NCBI GenBank assembly: GCA_027625915.1
Contig: JANTQA010000036.1
Span: 4,273,501-4,337,500, forward strand
Direction of reading: 5' to 3'
Source of the DNA: Anaeramoeba flamelloides
Lineage: Eukaryota; Metamonada; Anaeramoebidae
Length of the DNA stretch: 64,000 nucleotides
In this document: one piece after another, positions 33,386-46,529 of the stretch
Layout of the letters: every line of letters begins with the position of its first letter
Position numbering within the stretch: position 1 is the stretch's first letter
Made by a program: the position numbers and the translations under genes
Notes under the pieces: model-generated
Database searches by the model: none
What the model was told of the DNA's origin: nothing
The model's input: only the letters and a program-made list of their open reading frames with translations

Positions 33386-34490
33386 TATCATTTCTTAATT
33401 TCTATTTCTATATCATACAAAATCAAACTATAACCGTTTCAGTTTTTATACTAGTGGATTATTTTCAAATTATTTTCTTCTTAACTTTTTTTTTTTTATT
33501 ATCCAACTGTTCTATATCCATAAATAAAAAAAAAAAACACAAAAAATAAAAAAAAATGAATAATTAAAATAAAAATAACCAATTAGTAATTATCTTATTA
33601 ACAATCAAATTCAATAGAAGTGATGATTTAAGAGTTTTACCCTTTTGCTTGAAAAAGAGTTTATTTTAAAAAATATATCCCTTGTAAATGAATTTATTAG
33701 TAATTAGGAAAAATATAATGAAGTGAAATATTATTTCTAATTAGATCATTGTCTATTATTTCAATCTCAAAATTGTTTTACTAAAATATTTCCAAAAAAA
33801 CAAAAAATTACTCAAATTTTTTTGTGAAAATAAATTACTCAATTTTTAATAATAAAACTGACAATATAACCAGGATATAAATGATTTTTTAAACAATGAA
33901 ATTCAGCTATCAGCCTTTTCCATTTATTGAAAATTTTATTAAGATTAAAAGCACCTTAAGATAAAAAATTTGATCAAAAAGAAAATAGTTAACTCTAATT
34001 TTTCTCCTTGAAAAATTTTATAGGAGATCTGAAACTCTTATATATTTTAAGTAAAGTGATTCCTGATTTATAAACAAAATAGAATACTCCACATAATCAA
34101 TTTTTAATGAATAACTATATTATATGTCCTTAATAAAATTAAGCACTATTTTTTTCTGATTAATATTTTTCGAAATTAAAGCTTATAACTACATTAAATT
34201 AAACACTAGGATAATTTTTTTTAGAATAAAAACACTCTCAACTTTTGACTATCAAAAATATTTTTTGAAATTTTGGTACACTTTTTTATTTTTTTTAAAA
34301 AAATAGAGGGTGAGAAAATTTTGAAATCAAAGAATAAGTTAATATATTAAATTAGGTTCTTTTTTTATGAGAGTTTATCTTTTTAGTTAAACTTTTTTTA
34401 ATTTTACCATTTAAAAATAAAAAAAACATTTGAAGACCAAATTAGTCCCTTTTGTGAAAATAAAATTCCCATAATTTAGAATTTGTTTTA

Positions 34491-34980
34491 GTAAATGAGT
34501 TAAAACAAGATAGTGTATCTAAAAATATACATTATTTCAAGTTTGAATTCAATGATTTTGGCAAAAAATGTTTTCAAGAAAAAGTTAAATGGTAACTTTA
34601 TTTGATTTTATTTTTTCATTTAGTTTTTTAATTTTTTTTTTAATGGAATATATTTGTTCACTTTTCAATTTTTAGTGTTTTTTGGGTCGAACGGACATAT
34701 TTTTAAGTATTCTTATAAAAAAGTTTAATAGATAAATTTCAAAATAAAATTTTCACTTTTTTTCGATATTGATACAATAAAAGTCCTAAAAAAAATTTGA
34801 TAAATTCATTTTTTTCTAATTTTCAGCTAAAATTACTAGATATCTTATTAAATGTTATTTGGGGATTAAAAAATGGATGAGAATAGTTAATCAAAAAACT
34901 TATGAAGAGAACAAAATGAAATATTTTAAATTTATTGTAGGAATATTTAGAAAAATTGCCTATAATTTGCGATTGAATTA
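34491..34980 (+). other. Possible coding exons, unidentified
   Basis: Three stretches look like exons. At about 34491-34591, after TTTTAG, a frame reads NELKQDSVSKNIHYFKFEFN ending at GTAACT. At 34675-34707 a short one lies after TTTTTAG. At 34827-34980, after TTTTCAG, a frame reads KITRYLIKCYLGIKKWMRIV ... IFRKIAYNLRLN with a TAA stop. Codon use is protein-like. Phases of the second and third agree, but the first junction fits only with a weak donor. No start and no family were found. It could be the 3' end of a plus-strand gene or a transposon gene. Confidence 0.3.
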
Positions 34981-35504
34981 AGAGTAATACAGAAATTGCC
35001 ACTTTTAAGGTCCAAAATTCGAACCTTTTTGAGCCATTATCCCGTTCAAAGTTTTTTTCTAAAAAGTAATACCAACAGTATTAGCTTCTTTTAGAATTAT
35101 TTTGATATTCAATTGGAGACATAGATTAACCTTTTTTTTTTCATTGGCTATGTTTATTTTTTCAATTTTTATGAAAATATATAAATTGATCAGATTTACT
35201 TCAATCTGGTACCTACTTTTATTCAATGTGTTGATCTTCTTATAACTTATTTATTATTTCAAATAAAATTGTAATAAATATTTAGAAATTAGAAATTTTT
35301 AATTTATACTTGATTGATATAAATTTTAGGTTTTTTCCTTAATTACAAACAAATTGATTTTATATTATCTAAACTAGATTTCAAAAATTTTAACTCGCTT
35401 TATAATGTTAATGGAAGTTGTTTTGAGTGTTGATTCCGAATTCTAATCAAAAAAATATTTTCAAATTTTTGGATCAAAACCATTTTTTTTAAATTTGCAA
35501 ATTG

Positions 35505-35556
35505 TTCTTTGTTTTTTTTTTCAAATTTCTCTTTTTCTTTTTTTAATAAAAATTAT

Positions 35557-35605
<49 letters not shown>

Positions 35606-35925
35606 TGAAAAATTTTTCTTTTTTTTTCTTTTTCTTTTTCTTTTTCTTTTTTTTTTTTACAAAAGATCATGTGGAAAAAAAAAATAGATTTTCAATAAGG
35701 CAAATAATAATTAAAAAATTTGGAATTTGGAATGTCTTTTAAAATGAATTTAATTATTAGCAAAAAAGTTGTTGTTAAACTTTTTTTCGGTTAAAGTACA
35801 GTAATAAAAAATCTGAAACACACTTTTCAAAAATTGTGACTCACTTTTTTTTAGTTTTTGGTTTTATTTTTTTTAATTTTTAAAATATCAGATTTTTATA
35901 TATTTAGAACGATTTTAAGGTGAAT
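35505..35925 (-). repeat. Dispersed repeat, family B, copy 2 (inverted)
   Basis: Reverse complement of 11262-11670 with interruptions, including 'GATCATGTGGAAA', 'CAGTAATAAAAA' and 'CAAAAATTGTGACTCAC'. It contains the long poly-T tract 35562-35599. 35926-36440 shows no gene. Confidence 0.6.
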
Positions 35926-36440
35926 CACAAATCAGATTTAATTATTAGTTGTTCTTGAATACTAAAGGAATAAATTTTTTTATTTAATTTATTCTTTCAA
36001 TTGGTTCACAATTTTTGAAATGGAGTTTATTTTTCATCTTATTCAGCCTCAGATTAAATCTGACGAAAAAATTTAGAAAATTAAAAAATTCGTATCTTCT
36101 CCTTATTCGAACAAGGGACAAAATTTTTTTATGTTGTATTAAACGATTCCAAAAAACAAAAAAAGTAAAATGTTTTTTTTTAAAGTATTTTTTTATTAAG
36201 ATTTTATGCTTAAAATCAAGTCTCATAAAATCGTTAAAGCAAGAAAAAAAAAAAACAATAATCAGAACATAATTGTATTTCATAAATAAAAAAAGAGGTA
36301 TTTTTTAGCCTTTCTAATGCGAACATCCTCAATTAATGATGTTCTTGAATTCAAAAAACATTTTATCAATTTTTTTTTTTCATTAGAGTAAAAAAGAATC
36401 AGTATCAAAAATGAAATCAATTTATAATAGCCCAACATTT

Positions 36441-39400
36441 TTAATCTCTTGAAAGAACTGGGCTTGTTGCGTCAGTACAAAATCCGCAATTGTTATCCTT
36501 TCTGGAAATGTACATATATCCTTCATCTCCCCAATGTGTTGACCAAGAATTTTTGATTAACCAATATGGTTTTGATGGATCATTGTTATAATTACCCCAA
36601 CCAATCATTAATACAGCGTGATCTAAATCAGTAGTTGAACATTTTGGTTCATAATAATATCCACCACTATAAAAAATAAAGAATAATGTAAAAGGAAAAA
36701 AAAAAAAAAAACGTACAAAAAGAAAAAAACAATAGAATTTTTAATTATTAAAAAAATCATAAAAAAAAAAGGTAAATAAATATAATCGAATAGAGTTCAT
36801 TAAAAAAGTGAGAACTAAAAAGTTTTAAATGGTTTTTCTCAAGCTGTTTGATTCACTCTTTTAAGCAGTTTGAGTCAACATTTTGAAATCTTTTGTTCCT
36901 AAACTTTTTTTAAAATGGATGTAAAGGATTGGAGATTATGATAAAGATACAACGTTCTTTCAACCATATTTTGACTTTACCAAACACTTTTTTTAAAGTT
37001 TTCGTTCCTCACTTTTTTAAAACAGTCCTATTAAATGTTAATTAAGTTTATTTAATTGCTTTAAACTCTTCAAAATCATATTAATTTCAAAGTTAATGCC
37101 AAAAATAATTATGTATATTGACAATTTTAAGAATGGTTGTAAATTTTTTTCAAAAAAGTACATTACTCTCTGATTTTTTTTTTAAAATTCATTTACTTTG
37201 TCTGTCAATAGTATATTTTTTAATAATTTATCAAAATTATTATTCTGATATTTATTTTTAAAAGATGCTTATTTTGACATTTTATATTAAATATAAATGT
37301 AAATGACAAATAATATATCTATTCATTGAATAGAACAAATCAATTTATAAAACTCTATTATGCTCCCAATAGTAATCCATTTAAAAAAAAAAAAAAAAAT
37401 CATAAACACGAATAATATGTAAAAATGGAAAATTTACCCATAATAAACATTAGATTCTGCAACATCATAACTAACGGATAATGGTCCTAGTTCGTAAAGT
37501 GCTTGCATTACGTCTTCTTCTGTTTTAGGGATAAATTTATAAGATTCAATAGAAAGTTGTTTTTTACTAGTATCAAATCCACAATAACCAGTTACGGCAA
37601 GATATGGATAATCTTCTTCACTCATAACACCACCTAATTCCATTAATGCTTCATAACCTTTCCACTATATTGGTATAAATAAATATGTAAAGAATGAAAA
37701 AATAAAATTTTGTATCAAAAAATAATGCACCAAAAAAAAAAAAAAAAAAAAAAAAAAACAAATCGATTAATTACTTGATCTGAACCATCACAACCATAGC
37801 TTGGCACTTTAGCATCCCATGTACAATCAATAACATTTTGTTCAGATAATTCAGTTAATTTACCTTTAGATAATGATAGTTGTCCTTCTAAAGCACCAAT
37901 AACGGAAAATGCCCAACAGGATCCACAAACAGCCTATTTAATCAGATTATTTTATTTTTTAAAAAAACAATAATATTATTAATTTTTAATTATTAGAATT
38001 ATTTTATTATAAATAGAGAGCTTTTATAAAATGTTTATGATACATTTATTATAAAAGATCGGCAATGATAATAATACCATTATTATTATAATCAAAAGAT
38101 CGACCAAAAGATTGCCAAAAAATTACAAAAGAAAGAAATACAAGTTTTTTAAGCAAAGTGAGATTGAATTCTTCAATTTTCTGGTTATTATTCCAGATCT
38201 TTTAAACAAAATGCCGAGTACCAAAAGTTTTAAAAAGTGTTGCTCAAGCTGTTTTAATTCACTCTTTTAAGCAGTTTGAGTCAACATTTTGAAATCTTTT
38301 GTTCCTAAACTTTTTTTAAAATGGATGTAAAGGATTGGATATTATTATAAAGATACAATGTTCTTACAACCATATTTTGCCTTTACCAAACACTTTTTTT
38401 ACACTTTTATTACTCACTTTTATAAAATGGTCGTAATATAGAATGAAAAAATTTTTTAATTTCAAATTATGATGTTCAGAAGAATTCAAATGGATTTATT
38501 AGATACATTCGAATTGAAATGGAATTATATTAGATTGGCTTTTTTAATAACAAAAATAAATGTTGAACTCTCTTTATTATTTATTATTTCTTTTTCATTC
38601 TTTTTCATGGTCTAAATCATTATAAATTGATATTAAAATTAAAAAAAAAAAAAAAAAATTACTTGGTCTTTAATGTTAGAAACTGCGCCATAATCCCTCC
38701 AATCAAAGCTATCAGGAAGTTCATAATTTTTAAATTTATTTGGTTTCCATTCTTCAATCTTGAGATCAATTTTTTCTTGTTCTGTTGGCAAAGTTTTTTC
38801 TGGTAAGGTATAATATTGTTTAAATTCATTGAATGTAAGATCTGCAAAATGATTGATTTTCATTTTATAATCTGTATGTTGATGATTATGGAGTTGAATT
38901 TTTTTATAATTATCATTAAAAATTTGTTGTCTTTCTTTTCTTTCTTGTTCAGAGCCATAGTTCTTTGTAAATAATGAAGTAAATTTATCAAATCTTGATT
39001 TACTAACATGGTGTGGCTCAGGGATAAGGTGATGTAATTTTTCAGTTTGTCTTCCAAAGACATGATGATGAGAATCATGTGGATTGTTGCAAACTGTTGG
39101 AATTTCAAAAATGGAACTATCTACCTTCTTTGGTACATATTTAAAAAAATCAAATCTATTATTTGTTATTGAAAAGATGAGAAAGATATGGTTTTGTTTA
39201 AATAGGTTTTTAAGGGAAAAAAAAATTTATTGTTTGAATAAAATGTTTGTATTTTGGGATAATAATTACATAAACAACCGATCAAGTCAATTCACTTAAT
39301 TACGATTGTGAATTTTGGTTGAAAATGATTGATGAAAAATACGGTTTATTTTTTTTAATTATGGTTAAGGTTTTGATTCCAGGTTAATTGTTTGATGTTT

Positions 39401-40721
39401 CCTTTGATTACTTTAGTTCATTCTTTCTATTTTTTGCATTTTCAAACTTTTTTAGTTTTTTGAAATTTTTTTTTTTTTTTATTTTGAAAAATGGCCAAAT
39501 AAAATCTATGAATTCAAAAATATAAATCAAAGAAAATAACCAAATTAGCCAAACATAGAAATAACCAAATACCCCATAGTAACGAAATTAATCAAAGAAA
39601 CTAAAAAAATTCTAATTATTGAATGAACTTATTACTAGAGACTAATTCATACAATAATAAGAAAATGTGATTTTTGAATATTTTTCTAGATTTTTAAAGA
39701 TATATGTTTTTAACTCATTCACCATAAAAAAGTTAAAGAGTAATTCTAATCTTTAAAATTGTTTTTTAATTTCTATTTTGGAGTTTAAAAGAATAAATAT
39801 TTTGTGGATTAAAATACATTTTCTTTCTTTTTTTTAGAAAAGAAAAAGTGGTCTTTTTGAGAATTATCCTTTTTGTCCGAAAATTCTAAATCGTAAAGTA
39901 AAGAAATTCAAAAAAAGGAATTTTTTTGCTTTGAAATTTGTACAACATTCATGCAAACCACAATTTAAATTTTTTTTGCAATCGAGAATATAACAAAGTC
40001 AGAAAAAAAAAAAATAAATAATAAATAAAGATTAGTTGTTTCTCTTACACATATTGATCGTAGTGGCTTCCAAAAACATAGTCTACACCAACAAGTTCTA
40101 ATTTAATTGGTTCGTCAGTATCAATTTTTGCATAAAATTTATAATAACTAGTTCTATTATAGGCTGTTGGATTGTATTCCCAGAGATTACATTTCCAACC
40201 GTTTTGCACAACTTGATCTTTAAAGGTCCAGTCAGTTAAATCTGGAAGGATTGGTGTTAAATTGCTATCGCCAAGATCGATATTTGAGCTATGTGGACCC
40301 ATGTTTTTGAAACAGGTTTGGTTGTTTTGGGTGACAATAACTTCATAAAGATCTTGGTTTGGTTTGTCGTATCTATAGTAAGATGTGAAAAGTCCATTGT
40401 AAATATCAATTCGTTCCTGAAAAAAAATAAAAAAGAAGAAAAAAAAAAATAAAAAAAGAAATTAGGAGAGTTTGCCAAATAAAGAAAAATAAAGTAAAAA
40501 ATAAAAAAAAAAAAGAATTTTTTTTTTTTTGAATTTTTTTTGGAAAATCTTACTTTATTGTTTTCAGCATCATAATCTACAACATATTGCTCAACAAGCT
40601 TAGCATAAGGTAATGAAAATTCAAATTCAATATGATAAACTGATGGGTATACTGGTTTTTTTGGTTCTGTAGCAGCTAACACAGAACAAAAGAGAAAAAG
40701 TAAACAAAGAAAATAATTCAT
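36441..40721 (-). CDS. Secreted papain-family cysteine protease (CfaD / 26-29 kDa protease type)
   Basis: Six exons (40721-40554, 40416-40049, 39155-38663, 37933-37775, 37664-37438, 36666-36441) join in phase to 546 residues. Signal peptide [16 protein letters not shown]. The N-terminal domain (about 20-200; [10 protein letters not shown] ... [11 protein letters not shown] ... [18 protein letters not shown] ... SSIFEIP) is that of Dictyostelium CfaD and the insect 26/29-kDa proteases. It is followed by an I29 propeptide ([14 protein letters not shown]) and a peptidase C1A domain starting near [13 protein letters not shown]. Active site: oxyanion Gln343, Cys349 in CGSCWAFS, His488 in LDHAV, Asn511 in KNSW. 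It is likely a lysosomal or secreted protease activated by propeptide removal. Introns of 137, 893, 729, 110 and 771 bp; those of 729 and 771 bp each hold a copy of the same repeat. All family landmarks are present, so the gene looks intact. Confidence 0.93.
36815..37030. repeat. Intronic repeat, family H, copy 1
   Basis: About 200 bp inside the last intron of the cysteine protease gene. It matches 38220-38425 in the same orientation over long identical stretches, e.g. 'CACTCTTTTAAGCAGTTTGA' and 'AATGGATGTAAAGGATTGGA'. Ends 'CACTTTTTTAAAACAG'. Confidence 0.8.
38220..38425. repeat. Intronic repeat, family H, copy 2
   Basis: Inside the 729-bp third intron of the same protease gene. Close to copy 1 with few differences, so insertion or copying was recent. 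Confidence 0.8.
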
Positions 40722-41874
40722 TTTGTGAAATTTTTAGAAAAAATGTTAATAGTTTTTCTTGACTCATTGGAAAATTTGAAATGTTTGAAGAGGAAGAAAT
40801 TAGAAAAATCTGATAAATTGTGTTGAGAGTTCTTTTGAGAAGTATTGATTAAAGGAACAATGTTAAATATTGAGAAATGAAAAGATAAAAAATAAACAAA
40901 AAGGTTAACAATAAGAAAGGGGTAAATCCCAACAAAAGCTGTTATCAAAACCACATTTCAATAACCTCAGAAAACAGTTTAAAGTGTAACCAAATTGTAC
41001 TGTTGTGAACATTATTCAATTAGATTGATAAATATTCTTTTGCAAATGAAAAAAAAGTGATTATTTAATTGCAAGAATTTCTTATTAAGGACTAAGTTTA
41101 CATTTGAAAAATGTGAGTTTATGTCTAAAAAAACTCTTTAAAGAAGCTTTGTCATCTCAGTGATTTTTTACACCGAGAATTTCTTTTAGAAAAAATGTGA
41201 AATTTTCACAATTCCAATAATTTTTACCAATTTTTTCCTTTGAAAGATACTGCCAAAATTTGTTTTTAATATTTTAGAATTTCCATTTCAACTTTTGGAA
41301 CTCACAGTAATTCCCTCTGTCTGGTTTGTGTATTTTTTTTACATTGGATTTTACAAGTTTGTAATATTCTCAAATTTGAACTTGACTTGAAAATACCTTA
41401 AAGCAATTTTTTTGCAATTATTTTTTTTGTTATTTTCAATTTTCTTTTTATCGAAAAAGAAAGAAAAAAAATAAATCTAAAGGTAGATGGACAAAAAACG
41501 TTTTTTTTTTTCAAATTTCTTCAGAATGAAAATTCTATTTGAAAAGTAAAAGTGAAATAACACAATAACTCTACATCCACATGGGTGGTAAGGAAGTCCT
41601 TAAAAAATATTTTTTTTATTAAGAATTAAGTTACAGTGAATAGGAAAAAAAATTATTTGTTTGCCTTTTAATTACAAGTTTATGTTTATATTATAAAACC
41701 GCCATTTATTAAAAGATAAAAAATTATAATTAATAATAAAAAAAGTATAGAAATAAATGAGGGTCAATACTCAAAAAAAAAAATACGAAATAAAGATTTC
41801 CGAGTCTTTTTTATTTTTAGTTATTTTTAGATCAAAAAACAAATATTTCAAGTTTATATTACTGAAGATTAAAA
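40722..41874. other. Intergenic, upstream of the cysteine protease
   Basis: AT-rich. A frame at 40718-40954 is hydrophobic low complexity and overlaps the protease start. No gene, RNA or clear repeat was recognised. Confidence 0.5.
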
Positions 41875-41960
41875 TAATAATTTTTTTATTATAATAGATA
41901 ACTTCAATTTAAAAAACTATTTATTTTCAAAATTTGATTTTTAAGGGGCCAATATTTTCA
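41875..41960 (+). repeat. Partial copy of family F right end
   Basis: 'TTATAATAGATAACTTCAAT ... AAATTTGATTTTTAAGGGGCC' matches 32930-32990 and, inverted, 55911-55975. Confidence 0.45.
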
Positions 41961-41984
41961 AAATTGATATATAATTTCTTTTTT

Positions 41985-42360
41985 TTTTTTACATTTCCTT
42001 AAGGAAACCATATTTTTTTTTATTTCAAGATTGATAATCACAAAGCAAAAATGTGTTATTTACATTTTTTTTTGAAAGTTTCAAAATATTTGTAGAAAAA
42101 ACTATATTTATTTCTATTGAAATTTTATACGATCTTCAATTGGATATCACAATCAAAATTGTTATTTTCCTCAATATGAATTAAGAATTTTGGTTTTTTG
42201 ATTTTTAATAAAAATCATAGATTAATTTTAGTTTTATTTCATAGGGATATCAACTATTCATAAATAAATAATATTCTACCCATTTTGTATTTATCCTCAA
42301 AGGTCAATTATAAAAAATAATTTCTCTGTGAAAAAATTTTTTTTTGACTTTTGACAGAAA
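41985..42360 (+). mobile_element. TIR element, family A, truncated copy
   Basis: Matches the right two thirds of 9426-10105, e.g. 'GGGATATCAACTATT', 'CTCAAAGGTCAATTATA' and the end 'TTTTGACAGAAACAATGTTT'. The left end is missing. A 42541-42576 poly-A run follows. 42361-42927 shows nothing else. Confidence 0.5.
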
Positions 42361-42542
42361 CAATGTTTATTTTTACAAATTATTTCCCCTAAATTTTGAC
42401 AATTATTCTTTTAACAAGTGAGAACTTTTAATAATCAAATTAAACACTCTTCTCGATCTTTTTTTATTTTAAATAAAAAAATCGCTCAAAAATGTTTCTA
42501 AAACTAATACAAAAAAAAAAAAAAGAGAAAATTTAAAAAAAG

Positions 42543-42578
<36 letters not shown>

Positions 42579-42927
42579 AAATATAAAAATTAAAAAACAA
42601 ACAACTCATTTAAAACTTTAATTTGTATTTTCGTTTTATTTTGAAACATCAAATTTTTATTTTAAATTAATCTTTTCTTTTTTATTCAAGATCTTGGAAT
42701 AAAATTTTCTTTTGTTATTTGAAATAAAGAATAAAAAAATTAGAGATATTATTCATTAATTGATAGAATAACAAAATAATCTTATAAATACTGCAATCTG
42801 TTTTTGAAAGTAAAAAAAAAAAAAAAAAAAGTTTAAAGAAATAATTCATCAAAGTTTTTGTTATTGAAAAATATTTTATATTGATAATCTGATTGAATTC
42901 AAAATATAAAAATATATTAAAAAATAA

Positions 42928-45900
42928 TTATAATTCTTTAATATCTTCGCTATCATTTTGGATTTTTTTCTTTTTAATTTGAGAATTTTTAAATCTCATA
43001 TCACCGGTGATTATTTTTTCAAAGAATGTTTGTAATTGTGTTTCATTTTCAAAATCGCCATCAAAGATAGCCCATCTTGATCTTTTTGGCCTAATTACGA
43101 TTATCTCAAAATCGATTGTATCCTTGCCAGTTAAATCCTTTAATTGGCTCTTGATTTCGTCTTGGTCTTCATTCAAGAGAACGAATGTGAATAATTTATC
43201 TTTATAGAACTTTTTTGCGACTGTTTCATAAATTTTAGTAGATTCTTGGTCATCCTTGTCAAATAAACCAAGAGCACAAAACCCACTTACACTTCCTGTG
43301 CATAATTCTTCGTATTTTTCCATACCAACTTCATGAATGTAAATTATTTCTTCTTCAACTATTTTTTTTTTGTTGACCTTTTGTTTCACTTCTTCTTCTC
43401 CATTTCCTTCTCCCCCCTCGACATTTGCTACATGCTTTTTTAAAAAGTTGTGAATTGATTGTAAACTTAATTTCTGATCGAAAGCTTCAATCACTTGTTC
43501 AGATTTTTCTTCAATTAAAAGTAATTTTGGAAAATCTTCAATTCCAAAAATTTCGGTTAATTTTTCAGAAACTGGGCTTGACCCAAAAATAATTCCAAAT
43601 TTAAAATGCTTTTTGAAATCTCTTGCAACACCTTTGAAAAGAGGTGGAATGGTATTGAATTTTTTTGATGGGAAAAGAATCACTTTTTTTGATTCTGTTT
43701 CAAACCAGCTTTCTTCTTCAATGCTGTCGACATAATTTGGTAAGTATGAGAGAACAAATTGGCTGATGGAATTGATTGTTCTTTGCCTTTGGAATGGGAT
43801 AACTTTTTTCTCTTGTGTTGGAGAATTTTCAGGTACAGGGGCAAACATTTTCATTGTTGGATATCCTTCGATTCCATACTTCCTCATAAGATCGCTTTCT
43901 GAAGATTCAACCTTTGCAAATGTAACCAAACCCTTTAACCTTTCGGCAGCCTTTTCAAAGTCGGGCATTAATTTTTTACAATGACTAATTTTTTAACAAA
44001 TTTTTAATAATGAAAATAACGAAGAAATGAAATTTTGATTATTATTATTATACTTATTATTATTGAAGACGTGTAAATTACACTCATGTTGCAGTTAGGT
44101 TTTCTTGAGTTTTCTGTTTATTTGGAAACTCGATAGATTTTCGTTAGGTTTTTTTGAGTTTTCTAAATAAACCGAAAATTTATTAAAATTTTCTGTTTAT
44201 TTCAAAAAGTAAAAAAAACCTAGAACACTTCACAAATAAAATAGAAAACCTCCAAGAAAACCTAGGCACTTGAAGACACTCTACTGCACTTGACATTAGT
44301 TTTTTTTTAATTGTTGTTTTTATTAGAAACCCAATAGATTTTTTTAAAAAAATGAAAAAAATCTCGAAAATCACCGTTAGGTTTTTTTGAGTTTTCTATT
44401 TATTTGGAAAATCAATTGATTTTCGTTAGGTTTTTTTGAGTTTTCTGTTTATTTGGAAACTCGATAGATTTTCGTTAGATTTTTTTGAGTTTTCTATTTA
44501 TTTGGAAAATCTATTGATTTTCGTTAGGTTTTTTTGAGTTTTCTATTTATTTGGAAAATCTATTGATTTTCGTTAGGTTTTTTTGAGTTTTCTATTTATT
44601 TGGAAAATCTATTGATTTTCCAAATAAAATAGAAAACCTCAAAAAAACCTAGAACACTTCACAAATAAAACAGAAAACCAAGGCATTCTACTGAACTTGG
44701 CGGCACTCTAAGGACACTTTCGTTTGCTTATACAGAATTTAAAAAAAAGAGAGTAAATTCAAAGGTTTTCTTCAATTTTTTCAAATTCTAGAAAACTGTT
44801 CTTAGATTTTCTAGAATTTAAATTTATTTAATTAAACAATTTTGTATTCTGGAAAAGCTATGTACTCTGCAGCACTCCATGGCATTTTTTACATACTTAA
44901 ATTTCCTTAAATAAATTTAAGAGTAAAATCATAGATTTCACGATTATCAATTAAGAAAATAATTTCAAACTGACTTGGTTTAAAATTATTTCATTGAAGT
45001 TTAATTCGAATAATTTATTTTGAAATATCAATCTATAGTTCTTCTTTCATAGGAAGGACCCACATATAAAAAATGATCATTGTTTTCTATTTCTTTATGT
45101 TCATATTTTAAACATAAATGATAAAATTGATTTGAATTTTTTTTATTAAAAAAAACTCTAGAATACTTTAAAATGAAGTGTGGTGACCTTTACAAAGAGA
45201 ATTTTGATTTTCAAACCTTTTCAAGGTAAATTTTAGAATTTGAAAAGGAGAAAATAGTTTTTACCCAAATAAACAAATTTTAGAAAAATCTTTAATTTTT
45301 CGAAGATTTCTTGTAACTTACGATTCTTTTAAAGTCAGTAATTGCATTTTTTGTAATAAAAGTTATATTCACTTTCCCTAAAATTTAGAAAGTCCTAAAA
45401 GAAGACAAGATTTTTTAACCATCGAATAATTTTCAATTAGGATGAGGGTTAGGTTTAAATCATTTAATTTAGATCTTTTTAAAAAAAGAACATTTGAACA
45501 AGGGTGTAATTCTAAAAGGAATATCTGAGTCTTTTTGTTTTTGTTACAGCCGTTCCAAGCCTACCGTGAAATTTGGCAGACATAGACATTGACTTTTTGT
45601 CTCAGTTTATAACAAAAAAAAAATCTTCTGTTAAACGCTATCTCATATATATTTTATGGTTTGACATAGGTTTTTTAAAAACATTTCTTATTTGAAAGAC
45701 AGAGAAAAAAACCTTTTTGTTGTTTATGAAACAAAATTCAAAAATTCAAAACAAAGCTTCCAAAGATCGAAGATCGAATTTTGATGATTTCTTAGAAATG
45801 GTCTTGCCTTTTGATTTTAAGTTCTTTAGAAATTTAGGATCCACCAAAAACCTGAAAATTTTTCTAAATTCGAGATAATCCAGAAGGTTTGTAGTCAAAT

Positions 45901-46471
45901 ATTCAAATTCTCATATTTTCTTGATGGGAAATTTTGGTTCTATTCAAAAATTTCCTGGTTTGTAATAGGTTATCACATAACCATAAAGTCCTGTCATAAA
46001 AAGCCAAGTATGATACAGAAAATGAATTTTCTGTTTATCATAGATTTCATGGTAGGGTTGGAACGGCTGTATTATTCTGATTAAAGTATCGTTTTGTTTT
46101 TTTTTTGTTTTTGCTTTTGGGACTTGAAAAATTAAAAAAACAAGAAAAAAGGAAAAATAAGAAAAAAGGAAAAACAAGAAAAATAATTGATATGTAGACA
46201 AGGGATTACTAGGAATTGTTCTTAAAAGTTGATTCTTTTTTCAAGAGACTCAAACATACTTTAAAAAAAAAAAAGAAAAAAGCAAAAAAAAAAAAAATTA
46301 AGAATAAAGGTGCGAAACTTACCCACACCAATTTGCATGGAAAAGGACAAAAACTGCTTGATCTTTTTTGTCTAGAACCTCTCTTTTAAATGTTGCTGAA
46401 GTAACTTCAATTGATCTTGAAGATACTAAACCAAGGAATAAAACACAAAGAACAATAAGAAAAATTTTCAT
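42928..46471 (-). CDS. Protein disulfide isomerase with one CGHC domain
   Basis: Two exons, 46471-46323 and 43984-42928, join at TGG TGT GG|T CAT TGT (phase 2), restoring WCGHC inside the active site; 401 residues. Signal peptide MKIFLIVLCVLFLGLVSS. The thioredoxin a domain (about 20-130) has CGHC at 49-52 and the cis-Pro strand YGIEGYPTMKMF. Two thioredoxin-like domains without CxxC follow, with an acidic Lys/Glu linker and a Lys-rich C-terminus ending IKEL, a loose relative of KDEL-type signals. The enzyme should form and rearrange disulfides of secretory proteins in the ER. With one catalytic domain at the N-terminus it resembles a P5- or MPD1-like form rather than classical two-domain PDI. 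The single 2,338-bp intron holds repeats. No frame breaks were seen. Confidence 0.9.
44090..44700. repeat. Palindromic modular repeat, family I, copy 3, with 49-bp tandem units
   Basis: A first palindromic block (44095-44290) is followed by about five tandem 49-bp units (44377-44623; GTTAGGTTTTTTTGAGTTTT, then CTATTTATTTGG, then AAAATCTATTGATTTTC). The last unit meets its own inverse (CAAATAAAATAGAAAACCTC). Each unit holds a small hairpin GAAAATC...GATTTTC. Flanks 'CACTCTACTGCACTTGAC' and 'GGCGGCACTCTAAGGACAC' echo the other loci. Tandem modules arranged as inverted arms recall Foldback elements. Confidence 0.75.
45547..46069. mobile_element. TIR element, family E, copy 2
   Basis: Ends CAGCCGTTCCAAGCCTACCG and the inverse ending GGTTGGAACGGCTG, bordered by TA at 45545 and 46070. 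About 520 bp, similar in length and end sequence to 724-1222. Confidence 0.6.
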
Positions 46472-46529
46472 AATTTATTTAACGAATAGCTAAGGAGAAA
46501 TAAAAAAAAATGATTATAATTATTTAAGG

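Larger units (their letters stand above)
43985..46322 (-). other. Giant PDI intron
   Basis: GTAAGT donor at 46322 and ATTAG acceptor at 43985 split the Gly codon of CGHC. The 2,338-bp interval holds a family I palindromic array (44090-44700) and a family E TIR element (45547-46069). The frame at 45944-46201 is partly element-derived. Confidence 0.85.

Noticed and set aside
35509-35742. Phe-rich reading frame
   Set aside because: Poly-T tract inside the inverted family B repeat.
44377-44623. Regular 49-bp tandem repeats considered as a CRISPR-like array
   Set aside because: No unique spacers, eukaryotic intron context, units joined directly and continuing into their own inverse.
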